DNA of 64,000 nucleotides from Tigriopus japonicus (taxonomy: Eukaryota > Arthropoda > Copepoda > Harpacticoida > Harpacticidae), in NCBI GenBank assembly GCA_010645155.1, contig CM021312.1, forward strand, positions 2,669,259-2,733,258, read 5' to 3'. The notes beneath the pieces are model-generated. The model had not been told where the DNA came from. It was given only the letters and a program-made list of their open reading frames with translations, and did no database searches. Shown here piece by piece: positions 33,338 to 44,759 of this stretch; the first letter of the stretch is position 1; the number at the start of each line of letters is the position of its first letter. The position numbers and the translations under genes are program-made.

Positions 33338-33548
33338 TGTAGAGGAGTGTAAAACAAAAGAGTGTAGGGGTCTCTTTGCTTCTCTATTTATGTCTATCTG
33401 ATCTTAACCTGTGTATCTCTTTCTGCAACTAAAATCAGTTATCTAAATCACTCAGGATTTATGAAAGCTTCTTAGGTTTACCGTGCTGGAGGGTGAAAGA
33501 AAGAGTTGATATCTGAAACTCAAAGTCCTTAGAGGCTTAGATTTTACA
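33338..33548 (+). repeat. Probable 3' LTR of the Gypsy relic
   Basis: A purine tract, CTTGGGGGGGCG, precedes TGTAGAGGAGTG at 33338. The block ends GATTTTACA at 33548. The TG...CA tips and the position 97 bp after an integrase relic support an LTR of about 211 bp. No second copy was noticed. Confidence 0.55.
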
Positions 33549-33553
33549 CTATA

Positions 33554-33952
33554 CAGGGTGTCCCAGCCCAATTGTCCGGCGCAGAAAAAACGCAAAGCTT
33601 GCATGATTCAAGCTGAAATGCCAATGTCTCGCTTTTGTATGTATTCAGCAGAGTGTGTGTGGGGCGTCATGGATGCCAAGGTCCAGGCAACCCCTCACTC
33701 CAGTGTTGGCGCACTCAAGTCACTCATCACCAAGGAGTGGGGCAACCTCTCCGAGGATTTCATCAAGAAGTGGTGCTTGCCCTCCACAACCGGATTGAGG
33801 CCGTCATTGCAGCTGACAGGAGCCACATTGAGTAAATTGTTTGCTAAGTGTGTGCACAAAAAACTTTGAAGATTGTATTCTTCTTATTGCCAAAGTTATT
33901 CTTTATGACGTTCAACAAGTCCGGCACCGGACAATTGGGCTAGGACACCCTG
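33554..33952 (+). mobile_element. Deleted Tc1/mariner-type element
   Basis: 399 bp flanked by TA (33552-33553, 33953-33954). Inverted ends of about 27 bp begin CAGGGTGTCCCAGCCCAATT on the left and CAGGGTGTCCTAGCCCAATT reversed on the right. Inside is the end of a mariner-like transposase: CVWGVMDAKVQATPHSS and LKSLITKEWGNLSEDFIKK, then one frame over ALHNRIEAVIAADRSHIE. The DDE core is gone, so it is non-autonomous. Confidence 0.92.
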
Positions 33953-34084
33953 TATCTCAGTTATTTTTGTGCAATTAGTTGATAACAACCTAATTATTGA
34001 GCAACGAATTGCAAAAAATGTCAGCATCTCAAATAAGTCCTTAATGCATGGACATTGCTTGCATACTGTACATTTGCTTCTCTG

Positions 34085-35405
34085 AGGAGATTGATTTACT
34101 TTCAAGGGGACTCAACACTTTTGGTGAGTTGCTATCTACTGTCGATTTTTAATTCTGACATTTTCTGTGTTCATACAAGGCGCCTAGATAAGACTCAAAA
34201 CTTCCAGAGGGACGTCAAATATTTGCGTAATTTTGTTGTCCGACTGGGCATATTTTTTTCTGCAAGCTATCACTACGCATATACACACACGATTATCCCT
34301 TTTTTATTTTTCTGCTCATGATTGGCATGCGCGAGTTTTGTCTTGCCACAATCTTAAACTTAGACGATAGGATCAGATTGTATGATCTTTGCTCCCAATC
34401 ATGAGAATGTGTTTTGCAGGAGTTGTGCATTGTATAACAAGAAATGTGTCTAACAATTTTCAGCTTAATTGAGCAACGATTCTCTGATCTTGGTGCTAGA
34501 TCTGCAACAAGACGTAGAACAAGTTGATTTTTCGTTTATGCTTGCCTACATTTAAAAAAGCGTAACTTTTGACTCCATTGTTCGATTAAGCTGAAAACTG
34601 GTGGATACATTTTAGAAAATAAAGCACAGCTCCTGTAAAATATAGCACATTCTCATGAACGGGAGCACAGTTGATAAATTTGAAACTATCATCTCAGTCC
34701 AGCAATAGCGTGGTCTGTGGCCTCGGATAATCACTCGCCAGGGACCTATCCCTTGATTGATCGGGGTCCGACTGGACACCGCAAATTCTGTGACAAAACA
34801 TTGACTTTTTTTTGCATATTTTCAAGTTTGCCATACCCAGTTTGAATCATTTTCCGACATAATTAGCTTTATTGGTTAGCAATTTAACCAACAATTTAGT
34901 CAAAAATGGAACTCGAAACCCATCACTAGTGAATATTTATCATTCAATGTGTCGCTCAAATTAATGTTGCTCCATATTATATAGTAAGATAATGAGGAAT
35001 AATTTGTTTGACACATAGGTATATCTATAGTAATCATCCCAGGTATACATAGATAGGCTATGCTTTCAAAAACTTTTAAACAGTTGACAAACGTGATTTC
35101 GTGATTTCACAAGTCAAGATTCATGATACTTGGAGCTTGTTACAAAACTTAACAAAGAAAAAAGTTTTTTTACGTGTCATTTTAATTTTTCATCCTAACA
35201 TTTCGTCAATCGACTCTAACATCAACATTGTTCTAAGACAGCTTCACTGTTCTCGTAATCACTAAACCGAAAAACTTCGATTTTCATTGGTTTCTTAATG
35301 CCTTTTTAATTAAATCCAGACTTTGCCAATTCTTTTTATTTTCACTATTAATGATCAGACAACTAAATCTATTCATGAGTTTGAAAATTTGATTTGAATT
35401 TTTTT
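34085..35405. repeat. Repeat P, copy 3 (diverged)
   Basis: Begins with GATTTACTTTCAAGGGGACTCAAC, a relative of the starts at about 37873 and 61270, and ends with a GATCAGA...ATTCATGAGTTT segment matching about 39387 and 63050. The middle is diverged and holds a foldback at about 34390-34680. It abuts the 3' end of a LINE at 35412. Confidence 0.5.
34390..34680. mobile_element. Foldback element inside repeat P copy 3
   Basis: Inverted arms of about 100 bp: GCTCCCAATCATGAGAATGT and CAGGAGTTGTGC on the left against ACATTCTCATGAACGGGAGC and GCACAGCTCCTG on the right. TTTTCAGCTTAAT marks the inner end of both arms. No TSD found. Confidence 0.65.
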
Positions 35406-35411
35406 AATGTT

Positions 35412-35895
35412 CTCGGATTTCTAACCGATACAGGGAATGGAATTCCTTGTAAGTCATGTTACGTTTGATAAAATATTTGGTCACACAGATTATTTGAAAT
35501 TGCCGCTCTCTGGCAGCAGCCTTGAGTATTTGGTTGGTCAGGTATAGATTGTAAAAAACAATCTAAATCGTGTTTAAAACTGAACAACGGGTTGTCTAAT
35601 TTATAGAATCGTCTGAGAGAACTGGGGAGCAAGTTATATAGGATTGGTCCTCGATTTAAGACAGAGGAACACTTCAAGGTCTTGACTAGTTGTGTCTTTC
35701 GGGTGAATTCTGCACCTCGTTTTACAAGTAACGCCTCTCCTATCGTTTTGACTATGTGATATTCCTGGGTTGGGGCACAGGCCATGTAGACATTTGAAAA
35801 CATAAAGTTGAACACGCTCAGTTACGTGATTCAAAACCAGAACTTGCGTTTTCAGGGAGTCAGTGGCGAAATTGCTCATTCAATTGCTTTGCGCG
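35412..35895 (-). mobile_element. LINE relic (family L), 3' end
   Basis: Minus strand: VTERVQLYVFKCLHGLCPNP, then RGAEFTRKTQLVKTLKCSS, LPSSLRRFYKLDNPLFSFK and SIPDQPNTQG, the extreme C-terminus of ORF2 in two frames. It ends with the family 3' motif (GGAATTCCATTCCCTGTA, close to 35412). Part of it (35812-35985) recurs in reverse inside the element at 38680-38974. Confidence 0.8.
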
Positions 35896-35989
35896 AGCAA
35901 GAGCAATGCATAATGAATCAAGCCACTTGACACCCTTGCTGCCGGATCAATGAAGTGTGTTAAAACAAATCTCCACTGACTGTAGTCGA

Positions 35990-36647
35990 GTTACATTTCT
36001 CTGTTAGCCCTCTAGCTTACACTTGTAAACTCATTTACTTGATGTCATGACTGACGGATCACAAACCGAGCCAAAGGATATTTGGTAAACGTGTGTGAAA
36101 TCTATGTTAAGAAGTGAGATTGGATCCCACGGATGGATCCAAATCATGCCAAAAGATGTGAGTGTTAGGAAACAATTTGAAGGATATCAAATAATATATA
36201 CTCGTAAAAATATAGGAATCGACTGCCCCCTGGAATGACCATAGAAGCAGGTGTTGTTAGGTAAAAGTATACATTTATTTGGAGTTCCTCGAAATTGGAC
36301 ATGACTTTCAAATAAGTGAAGAGGAACATGAAGGAAAAGGAGCAAAGGAAGCCTCAGTTAAATTTCGGATACGGAATGAAAGAAAAAGAAGTGTGACACT
36401 TAAAGACTAAAAAAAAAGATCAGCTAAAAAAGCTACTTGATACGGCGTCAATAAAGGCCATGGTCTCCATGCATAACACACATACCTCAAAAGAGAGTTA
36501 GATTTCGATTACACGCTTCAACAAAATTATTGAACACGAATAGGTTCAATCAGTGGCGGACACCTTTTGTAGTTGTCATTTCGTTCGTAAGACTTGATGC
36601 CGTCTTGATGCCAGTTTCTGAGATGTATTAATTGAGACCGGCATCAG
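35990..36647. other. Spacer, no gene seen
   Basis: No supported feature. Confidence 0.4.
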
Positions 36648-36980
36648 TTGGTCTCATGTATTGGAAATACCGTCTCGTCCCATCACTACAACTATGACCA
36701 TGGTGTCCAACATCTACAGTATATCAATTGTCGCAGTATTCTGAACAGACGAATGGAATTTCACGGCTTACTAGAAAGCATCGATGCAGATTTTGTGTTG
36801 CTGTCTGAAACTTTTTTACATCCCGGTGTGTCAAATAGTGAAATCGAGTTTGATGTAAACAAAGTTGTTGTCAGGAAGGACAGGACAGATACTCGGTTTG
36901 GTCGTGGTGGCGCCGTTGCCATACTGGCTACAGACAACTTATTTTGCGTTGAGGCTGATATTGGCAAGTTGAAATAGCCC
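36648..36980 (+). pseudogene. LINE endonuclease fragment
   Basis: The plus frame reads YINCRSILNRRMEFHGLLES, DFVLLSETFLHPGVSNSE and RFGRGGAVAILATDNL, the first third of a LINE AP endonuclease, with the Asn and Glu of the early active-site motifs. It stops at 36977 without the later motifs. Confidence 0.75.
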
Positions 36981-37264
36981 TAGCTGATTTTGGGCCGGCG
37001 CAAGAGCGCTTGAAAATTCAAAACAAGGCTTCGAGTAATTGCTGTTCATCCACTCGATGATTTAGGGTGATATGGTGTAAAGGTGGGCCAAATTTTGACG
37101 AATTTCCGTAAAATGGGTTGATGAAGGCTTCCAAATGGGGAGAAAGACCTAGTTTGGGCACAACTGCTAGGGATACGTCACAGCCAAAGGTCAGCTGGGG
37201 CCTGAAAATTGTCCAAGAAATTGTTAGGCCTGTCTGCCCCAACGTCTCCTCTCTGCCAACTCTG

Positions 37265-37455
37265 TGGTTTGATCGGCGTTGAAGTGTTTGATTGGGAATG
37301 CTTCAACGACGCCGGAGAACTTCCCTCATCGCATGCTTCCAGTCATGCTTCTCGTCCATCAAACCTTATGTTAAGGTCAAATAGTGAGAAGGTTAACTTG
37401 AAGTTGACTTGAAGCCTATGCTACTAGCACACCTTGGCGCACGCTTAACATACCA
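37265..37455. repeat. Dispersed repeat R, copy 2
   Basis: Same orientation and extent as 11071-11258, from TGGTTTGATCGGCGTTGAAG to GCTTAACATACCAC, with one small insertion (AGAAGG for AGG). Confidence 0.75.
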
Positions 37456-37549
37456 CTTAAAGAAGATAATGGAGGTCCAAAGAACTGAAACTGTACAGGG
37501 GAGTATATCCAACACTTTGCTTTCCTCCGGTATGTCTCCGGCATAAATG

Positions 37550-37815
37550 TGAAGGAGCTGATTCTCTAACAGTATAGATCAACCATCCTCCTCATGGTCT
37601 CACATGATTCTTCAAATTAGATAATCCTTCGTATAGTTTCAAACGTGACTTGAATCATTTCTTGCAAACTTTATCTGACAAACCCTACTTAGTTGGATGC
37701 CCAAAAGTGGCAAATACTACCTCATTACATCACCAAATACTTCAATGAAATTGACACACAAACTGGCATGGAAATCATTCCCTTGTTTTGGTTAAAACCT
37801 AGCTAAGAAAAAATG
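37550..37815 (+). pseudogene. Decayed LINE 3' fragment
   Basis: Plus-strand remains resemble the LINE end at 47341-47700: TTTCAAACGTGACTTG, then a run matching the LPD...P region and the tail before AAAACCTAGC. Multiple stops; recognised only by comparison with the other copy. Confidence 0.5.
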
Positions 37816-37831
37816 TAAAATGTACGAAAAA

Positions 37832-39680
37832 AGCTCCGCATTTATGTGATTTCAAAAGAAGATTGTGATTGATTTACTTTCATGGTGCCTCAACGCGTTT
37901 GGTGAGGTGTTATCAAACTTGGCTTTACAGTGGCGATTTTTTTCTCCGTTCTTGCCAGACCGCGAGAAAAGACTTAAAATTGGAGCTTTGTTGAGCATTT
38001 TACAATCGAAACGATAGTCCTCATTTCACGTGTCCTCACAGGCCAACTTGCTTGGCCCATATGCCTTTGAAGAAAGCCTTCAAAGAAAGATGTGAGCAAT
38101 TTGAAACTTTGCCACCAAAAAAGAGACGTATAGGCGGGCAAAGCAAGTTGTCCCGCAAGTAAACGTGATATGAAGACGATTGTTTAGATTATAAAATACT
38201 CAGAACTTTGTCAGCCCATTTGCTTGTTTGTTTGGTCCTTGGAAGCAATTTATATTTTACATTTTGATACTACACCTGGTTGATAAAATGCTCAATTTGT
38301 TCGCTTAAAAATGAGATATATAAAATCGTTTATCAGCAGAAAGAAATATTAAAAACTATTTCATATTGCTATTTGGGCAACATTTTAGAATATTGATTTG
38401 ATTCTTTGGAATCCACTGAACAAATCAGCATCTTTAAATTATTGTTTGAATCAATGTTAAGTCTTCTTTTTTGCTTATTTTTTTTGTTTCTGTTTGGATT
38501 CACTAAAATGGGCTGGGCAACTCGGCACAGCCAACGGCCTTTTTCTACCGCTAATGGTACGATTTAAAACGCTCACTTGAATCAAACTTCTGCATTACCC
38601 ATTGTCCCCAGTTTTACATTGCCCTTAATTCTTTGACTTATCCACGAAATGATAGACTCGGAAGGCTAATTGGCATACCTAGAGTTCTATGTAGACAGAA
38701 CTGTCACTCCGGTTGGGTCGGTGGAGATTTTTTTTGAGCTCATTTCATCATTCCGGCAGCAAGGGTGCCAAGAGACTTGATTCATCATGCATTACTCTTG
38801 TTCGAGCAAAGCAATTGAATGAACACTTCCGCTATTGTCTCCCTGAAATCGCAAATTCCAGTTTTGAATCAAATAACTAACTGTGCTCAACGTCAAATCC
38901 TATCTCACACACAATGCAAGCTTGTTGAATCACGAACAATTTGGGAGTGACATTTCTGTCTCTATAGAACTGTAGCCATATCTGGTTAGTCAACCTATCG
39001 CGAAAATGATTGGTGATTGGATTGCTTCCATCACAAACTCGAAGCAGTTCCTAAGACTCGAAGTATGTGTGTAGTCAACAACAGAAGGCTTAGGTTCCTT
39101 TTTTCACCCTAACACACAAAAAATCAATTTTACAAAATTGCAGCACCGGGTCTAAGAGGGTTGAATTGATAACAGAGATTTAGTACAATAGTTCCAAACC
39201 AAAAGTATTTAAACCATTTCAGGTGCTACCTTTAACGAGGAAAAGTGACGTACGAAACGCCATGCTTTGATTATCAATTTCTCTCTTTGAACACATTTAG
39301 GTCTCTGCAACGTTTTGAATTACTATTTTGAAATACTATATCCAGAGTTTACCAATTTGTTCCCTTATTAGTTTTCAAGATCAGACTGCAAAATTCATTC
39401 ATGAATTTTAAGATTTGCTTGGCATTACAAAATAATGTTCCATTACTCTTGTGAATAGTCCCAGGATCAATGAATGCTGTTGTGTACTCACTGAAATACC
39501 TCACCCAAAGTTATCTAAAGTTTTGATTGACATAAGCCTTTAAAATGTCGCAGATAATCAAAGTGATCAAACGAATGCACTTATTTTCAAGTGACGTACT
39601 TGTAAGTAGTACAGATTCATTGTGCTCATTTTCGGCTTGACAAGAACCTTATTAAAACATTGCAGCCAAATTGATGAGCT
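37832..39680. repeat. Repeat P, copy 1
   Basis: Collinear with 61233-63350: shared blocks include GCATTTATGTGATTTCAAA, CGGGCAAAGCAAGTTGTC, TTGACTTATCCACGAAATGA, CGCGAAAATGATTGGTGATT and CAGGATCAATGAA. Each copy has private insertions: here 38680-38974 and about 39090-39340; there the palindromic module and the 96-bp hairpin. No coding capacity was recognised. Class unknown. Confidence 0.82.
38680..38974. mobile_element. hAT-like insertion in repeat P copy 1
   Basis: Absent from the other P copy (GGCAGACCTGG there). The ends are inverted, TAGAGTTCTATGTAGACAG and, reversed, TACAGTTCTATAGAGACAG. Flanks GGCATACC and GCCATATC agree at six of eight positions, as expected for an old 8-bp TSD. The inside includes a reversed stretch of LINE C-terminus like 35812-35985. 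Confidence 0.55.
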
Positions 39681-40245
39681 GCGCAGAATTTAATACGCTC
39701 CAATAGGCGTGGCAGCCTTGAAAATGCCCTTGCAATTTGATGTGATACAAAGTACTAATTGAATTAGATGATACACACAAGATGACTAGAGCTCTATATT
39801 AGAAAGAGTACAATCATATACAACGCCATCTAGTTCATTCTGCTGGCAACTGGTCGCCGTTCCCAAAAGGATGCAAAGGTACCCTCTAAGCTGAACAAGT
39901 TTTCCAAATTATGAGATCAAAAAGATACCAACTTTTGAGAAACTAAAGGGCCTAGAACCTTAATGAAGGGGTCCTAAATGAACTATTAGTGTGTTTCAAA
40001 TACCTAATAAAATTCTACCTCTACCCAATTGCATCTTTACAGTCTGTCAAACCAAGCTTCATTTCTTCCATGTGCACTGAACGTATTCTAGTCAACTCAC
40101 TGTGATATCATGATTTACATAACTATTTTTAACGTGTTTTTAACATTTTACGTGTCTTTTTACAGTTATATATGATTATACATATATCCTTTTTTAATAC
40201 GCCATGACATGACCAAGAGTCGCAATAAACATTATTACTATAAAA
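39681..40245. other. Spacer with a small shared repeat
   Basis: AGAGCTCTATATTAGAAAG through CAACGCCATCTAGT (about 39784-39838) is the reverse of 10937-10981. Otherwise nothing recognised. Confidence 0.5.
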
Positions 40246-40883
40246 ATGAGTCACGGCTGCATTACCTGTAAAATTAAGTTTAAAGCTTTAAACGACAGTA
40301 AGAGAATGAAAATCTATCCCCTTGGAGATATTGATGCAAGTGGGGATGGCAACAATGTGATAGAAAATGAAATCGCAGGGCTGCTGAATTCTCTTCCCTC
40401 TTGTGCTTCGCTGTCATGGTCATTGCTGAGAAAGAGTGCAGGGAATTTTCTTCCTCTCTTGACTTCAACCCTGACTGCAATTTAAACTTGCCCACCTACC
40501 CCTTGATATGCCAGATCACAGGAGTAGGTGGTGGTGGTGGCCAGCAGGGGAGTCCAGTCACATGCTTGTTAGCTTCAGATGGCTTGCCAAGCTTGCTCAT
40601 TGGCACTCGTTAAGAAGGGAACTGCAAGGATTGCTGGGCTGGGCCAGCTCTCTCTCTCTCTTTCTTTCTCTCTATACATATCAATATTGTGATATCACAG
40701 TGAGTTGACTAGAATATGTTTCAGTGCACATGAAAGAAATGAAGAGGAGATTGACAGACAGAACAAATGCAGTTTGGTAGAGGGAGATGATGAAAATCTT
40801 GGTTATTGCAGTAGAGGGGGTGGGTCAGATTGAACAGATCCTTCGTCAGTTCCCGTCGTTGATGGAGTTGTGCAGGAAGCCGG
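40246..40883. other. Spacer, short open frames only
   Basis: Overlapping short frames have no recognisable domain. A CT microsatellite (CTCTCTCTCTCTTTCTTTC) lies near 40649-40672. Confidence 0.4.
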
Positions 40884-41110
40884 ATGAAGGTGCGTGACCG
40901 CCAATATTCCAAAGGGATGCCAGGCCAAGAACAGTCAGGTGTTATCAAGTCCTTGACCGGAAATGACATGTGTCCAGACATCACCTCCGGAAAGGTCAGG
41001 TTCCTAACACTGTTGGACACTAACCTTGCCAGCCCGGGCAAATTAATAGCTTTTAAGGGCATCAGGATTTTTGCCTCATTTTCTACAATGAGAAGCAAGA
41101 TACAAGATTT
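40884..41110. repeat. Dispersed repeat S, copy 1
   Basis: ATTCCAAAGGGATGCCAGGC, CCTTGACCGGAAA and CGGAAAGGTCAGGTTCC recur, diverged, at about 59155-59300 in the same orientation. The 130-codon minus frame across it is probably incidental, since the other copy does not preserve it. Confidence 0.5.
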
Positions 41111-41358
41111 CAAAAATACATACTGGGGCGGATCATTTTACTAAAATGTGAGGTTTTTACATCAAATGTAATGTTCTGTTGAATTTCAATGCACTAATCG
41201 GACCCAGTGTGTATTTTTAAAGTAATCCTGGCTTGAGACATCCTTGGACAAGGGAAATAGGAGAAGAGCCAAGAGGCACCATTGACCAATTCGGGGTGAT
41301 CAATTTCAGACCTACAAAAAGGAGAAAGGGAACCCGAAGCCCTCAGACTTGTGGATTT

Positions 41359-41540
41359 CTGAACACTGTTGTGACAAACAAAATCTGAACACTGTTGTGA
41401 CAAACAAAATCTGAACACTGTTGTGACAAACAAAATCTGAACACTGTTGTGACAAACAAAATCTGAACACTGTTGTGACAAACAAAATCTGAACACTGTT
41501 GAGACAAACAAAATCTGAACACTGTTGTGACAAACAAAAT
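41359..41540. repeat. 26-bp minisatellite, seven copies
   Basis: Seven head-to-tail units of CTGAACACTGTTGTGACAAA plus CAAAAT. The only change seen is GTTGAGAC in the sixth unit. Near-perfect identity suggests recent expansion. All three minus-strand frames stay open because 26 is not a multiple of three and the unit has no stop on that strand. Confidence 0.97.
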
Positions 41541-42025
41541 CGATTTTGGTCTTTTGGAAGTCCGCAACTTTGCAAGTTTGAATAAATGGTTACACAATGA
41601 AATCAAAAAGAAACGCCAAACATAAGTAAGCTATGCATGAAAAGTAAAAGAACCCACTGCATACAGAGGGTCACTTAGTACTAGCATGCACTCCACGTCT
41701 TGAACTGCGAGTCTTTTACATGCACGGAATACGCGCAAATCGGTTGATTTTTTGGGGTATGGGTGTACGCTGTCTTTTTGGAACCTCAAGATAGAATGTC
41801 AGACAAGCCAACTCAATTAGATCCTAAGGTTGGGGGTTCTTTTGCTCTGCTCACTAACTCACTCAAATTATAGCCTCTTAAAATACTTGATGGTGCTCTC
41901 CCAAACATATCAATGATGGCAGGTTTTAGCAGAGGCTGTCATTTGGAAGCAGCAATACTGACATTTTTTTCGTCATTGCCGTTTTTGATTTTCTCTTTGG
42001 AACCTCATGGAGTTTTCAACCATCA
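41541..42025. other. Spacer, no gene seen
   Basis: No supported feature. Confidence 0.4.
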
Positions 42026-42033
42026 TTGATATC

Positions 42034-43298
42034 TAGGGACGGGCAAATAGTGTAAAAAGATTTTTGGTAACATAAACCAATTTTTCTGCACTTTTGCACT
42101 TTCCACCTTTATTTGCACTTTTTATTTACGTTTTTGGCCAAAATTGACAAATTGTTAAGAAAATGTAGTGGCTTTTGAAAGAATTTTTAGTTTCAAGATC
42201 AAATTTTGAACTAGTCGAAAAAGCTTGCATTTGCAATCAACCATTCTTAGCACCTTGAAGAAATATGTGCATTTCAGACGCTAACCTCACCATCTTGGCT
42301 TTAACTATAACATCCTGTTTACTAAACTAAAGATTGGATAAAAGAATCTCTTTGCATGCAACCAACAAATAGCAAACCTAAAGAAACTCATGTTATGGTA
42401 ATGGAAGGATCTACAAACAATATAGATTGTGGAATTAGGTTTCCTGCCCACAATGATCGCTATTTCTAAAAAAGGCCGTTATAAACTTAAAATCATCAAG
42501 CTAAGGATACATCAATGTAGCAGTACACATTGTTTAATTGACTTGGAGATATTACTTTTAAGTTCCAAAAGTATTTGAGAACAGTTTTGATGTGATGAGA
42601 CAATGAATGCCATATTTGAAATTGAGTTAAGGCCATGGGCCAAATATTGAAGTAATGTCGCTAAAAACATGCTTAAAACACATTTATGACTATTTTCTTT
42701 GATGCAATTGTTAGGCACACGTGGGTATTTTTCTGTTCAATTTTCAATGTCTATTTTTGAACAACTTGAAGGACAAAAAACGGAGTGATGTAAAGCCATA
42801 TAAAACAATTTTTAAATGTATTTCGACAATATTTTGGGTACATACATCCACGAGACCACATTAGGAATGAAAAATTCAGAAGATTGTTGACTAGAGTATT
42901 TTTCATGATTTTACATCCTTTTTTCTAGTGACCTTATTAATAAATAGAACTCTTTTACTTGTGCGGCATTGTCTCTTCACCTCAAACTAGTCTCAATTGT
43001 CTTTAGCACTTGCAAATGACTTCTCCCGCTCAATTAGGAGCCGTGGGTACTCCATGAATGACGTTTTAATTCCAAATGCAAGGTATTTGCTCTTTTTTGA
43101 CTCTTTTTTGCTCTTTTTTGACACTTATTTGCTTTTTTCGACACTTATTTGCTTTTTTCGACATTTATTTGCTCTTTTTTGACATTTATTTGCACTTTCA
43201 ACATTTTTCTGCACTTTGTTTTGCACTTTTGGGCACATTTTTTTGCAACTTTTGGTAACTTAAAGGGTAAGATTATTTGCACTTTCTGCCCGTCCCTA
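42034..43298. mobile_element. Non-autonomous hAT-type element with palindromic core
   Basis: 1,265 bp with a perfect 8-bp TSD TTGATATC (42026-42033, 43299-43306). The ends are perfect inverted repeats of 12 bp, TAGGGACGGGCA. Both subterminal zones are full of the word TTTGCACTTT and variants, as hAT transposase-binding zones often are. The core (about 42520-43050) is an imperfect palindrome related to 53605-54205. No transposase. Confidence 0.92.
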
Positions 43299-43306
43299 TT
43301 GATATC

Positions 43307-44017
43307 ATTGGAACGAGCTCTTCAGGAGCATCTTAGTGTCTTTTAAGGCTTTTCAAAGATCAAAAGAACATTGAAAACATTTATCACACTTTGAAGAACA
43401 AAACATAGCTCATCAATATGTGGGATGGTTCGTGGATATTTTAAAAGCTGGCCCTTCTAAAACGTTACTGTTGGTTCCACCAAACAAAATGATCTGAGCA
43501 GATTCTTCCACCAGTATCCATCCAGGTTGGTTCATCAACCCAGACTTTCTTGCCCTGCTCTGACATTCATTCAATTGGATCTATTAGATCGCTTGTTAAA
43601 AGAAACAATTCGTTTCAGAATTTGTAGGATTGGATTTCCACTTCTTCCTGCGGCCCTTGATTGCTCCTGGACCTGACAGAAACCATTCAGATGTTTTTGA
43701 TTTTGTGTTTTCTAGCTTTATTCCACCTCTGTCACGAAGCAAAACGTCTCCGTTTACTAAATGGATGAGGGTAATCAACCGAATTCAGGGGGGTGGATTC
43801 TGGGGCCAAAATGGGTGCGGATGCGTCAGAGACGAGAATTGACTGCCAAAAATTTTTTTTTAAAATGCTCGAGCCTAATTTACATTTTTCGCTTTACTAT
43901 TAAATCGGAACAAAAACTTTCCCTCATGTAGCAAACTTGAACCATGAAATGCCTGAGTCTAGTTTTGACCCATCACTAGCCAGTTTGGTCCCCAAATCCC
44001 CAGCTGAATTCATCCGA
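43307..44017. other. Spacer, one weak possible exon
   Basis: On the minus strand 43770-43600 reads NGDVLLRDRGGIKLENTK...SGPGAIKGRRKKWKSNPT before a stop, preceded by a pyrimidine-rich CATTTAG. It could be a terminal exon, but there is no supporting family match. Confidence 0.25.
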
Positions 44018-44018
44018 A

Positions 44019-44204
44019 TAGAGGTTGTGAAGAATTGATTGTTGTCTTTTGCTATGGACGCTGCCATGACCTGCCGCGTAGACATCAATGTAGGCCGGCC
44101 AGCACTGTCCAGGCACTTAGAAAGAGACAAATTACCTAATATTTCAAGGCAGGCTGGTGGGGCGGGAATAGAGGGGGACAACAAACAATTCTTCACAACC
44201 TCTA
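44019..44204. mobile_element. Small inverted-repeat element
   Basis: Ends TAGAGGTTGTGAAGAATTG on the left and the same reversed on the right, about 28 bp with one mismatch, enclosing about 130 bp. The flanking 8-mers do not match, so a hAT origin is only suggested by the T-A-G-A-G tips. Confidence 0.55.
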
Positions 44205-44751
44205 TACACTCGATCCATTCGATTCACCCGATTTACCATCTCAGGCTACTCGCGCAAATCACCCAAAAAGAGGGAGGTCGGTTGTTGACTCCATCCCCCT
44301 GTTATTGCTCGCGAACAACTCTCAATCCGATGATTTTCTCTTAACACGGATTCTTTTTCAATTTTCTTTTACTGCCTACTAATCATTGTTTCAAATTATT
44401 TTCCCTTTTCTGAATTGATACACGTGCCTTCAAAATTAAATATTTTCGGACGCTCTATATTTGAGTGAAACGGAAAAACGAATGCTGTTTGGACCTTAGA
44501 AGTAGAGGTTGCGGAGGTTGTGAGTTTCAAGTTTCTCTCTTTGCGTTACTATATCACAAGAATAGCCAAAAATATGACTTTGGTTTCAGAACATGTTTAA
44601 AATCAATGTAATGTGGAAAAATAACATAAATAAAAGCAGAGGGTACTGCATACAAGGATAGCTATAAATCTTCCATTTCATTTCAAATTTTCAATTGATT
44701 TGGATTGGAAACTGGGGGTGCTGATTGAACAAATGATTGCTTGACACACTA
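44205..44751. other. Spacer with one end of a hAT-type element
   Basis: At about 44420-44457, AAAATTAAATATTTTCGGAC then GCTCTA closely matches the right end of the element at 59898-60620. No matching left end was found nearby, so it is a fragment. Confidence 0.5.
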
Positions 44752-44759
44752 GTACCATC

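Noticed and set aside
34690..34790. tRNA-like segment
   Set aside because: It has some paired G+C-rich words but no cloverleaf with proper arm lengths.
36761..36967. Minus-strand frame opposite the LINE endonuclease fragment
   Set aside because: The plus frame has clear endonuclease motifs; the minus frame is its shadow.
40721..41113. 130-codon minus-strand protein
   Set aside because: It lies on dispersed repeat S, and the other copy of S does not keep the frame.
41359..41540. CRISPR-like array
   Set aside because: Units are head to tail with no spacers, in a eukaryotic genome.
41194..41606. Three overlapping repetitive minus-strand proteins
   Set aside because: All three are readings of the same 26-bp tandem repeat in different frames.
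44019..44204. Certain hAT element with 8-bp duplication
   Set aside because: The ends are inverted repeats, but the flanking 8-mers do not match, so it is listed only as an inverted-repeat element.
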